From NCBI GenBank assembly GCA_945788325.1, contig CALZLL010000004.1, positions 1 through 30,182 on the forward strand: a stretch of 30,182 nucleotides of DNA. Reading direction: 5' to 3'. The notes under the pieces are model-generated. The model saw only the letters and a list, made by a program, of their open reading frames with translations. It was not told the origin of the DNA and did no database searches. The position numbers and the translations under genes were made by a program. This stretch comes from an uncultured Clostridium sp. (GTDB lineage Bacteria; Bacillota_I; Bacilli_A; RF39; UBA660). This document shows, one piece after another, positions 30,145-30,182 of the stretch (its first letter is position 1; each line of letters begins with the position of its first letter).

Positions 30145-30182
30145 TGTATTTAGTATATTATTGTATTTTTTTAATAAAATTT

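Noticed and set aside
1..30182. DGR reverse transcriptase or template repeat inside the window
   Set aside because: No translated frame shows the reverse-transcriptase catalytic motif in a suitable protein, and no second copy of the 11403-11504 sequence was noticed by eye.

Overview
The window is about 30 kb of AT-rich (roughly 70% A+T by eye), densely coding DNA from a low-GC Bacillota. TGA is used as a stop (for example the M23 peptidase and walJ-like genes), so the code is standard and not the Mycoplasma code. GerQ (spore coat) and Spo0A (sporulation master regulator) point to a spore-forming or formerly spore-forming lineage. The combination of very low GC, compact operons and single-domain variants suggests an uncultured gut Bacilli lineage such as RF39, but that placement is inference.

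Layout. 1-4624: origin-proximal housekeeping operon rplI-dnaB-M23/LysM/G5 peptidase-walJ-rlmH, with walRKHI absent. 4634-7090: an unrecognised membrane protein with an HExxH site, then ung, ending in a two-way terminator. 7091-8108 (minus): a divergent LemA-like protein and gerQ, divergent from pduL plus a FemAB-type peptidoglycan aminoacyltransferase (8202-10025). 10135-11693: a monocistronic surface-protein gene. Its last ~100 bp look like the variable repeat of a diversity-generating retroelement (DGR), followed by two hairpins, a 28-bp palindrome and a terminator. 11727-14587: dusB and a YfcC-type carrier apparently split over two genes, with a TM2 domain at the junction. 14648-19532: a ClpC-like unfoldase whose second ATPase ring looks catalytically dead, cysS, a CmpB-family membrane protein, and clpP on the minus strand. 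19645-27967: a TGS-domain nucleoside kinase, gap, an Ig-domain surface protein, then the overlapping operon pgk-flippase-like protein-glycolipid glycosyltransferase-tpiA. 28027-30144: a small unknown protein, spo0A with a perfect 0A box upstream, and a Bax-inhibitor-1 family membrane protein.

Common logic. Most transcription units start at an extended -10 (TGNTATAAT) with little or no -35, and end at short A/T-rich hairpins that often contain the stop codon. The standout is 11403-11504: about 48% G+C in a ~30% background and 14 of 23 codons ending in C, the pattern expected when AAC codons of a DGR template are diversified at adenines. No reverse transcriptase or template repeat was seen in the window, so any engine would lie elsewhere. 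No rRNA, tRNA, CRISPR array or insertion sequence was seen, and no gene-free stretch exceeds 300 bases.
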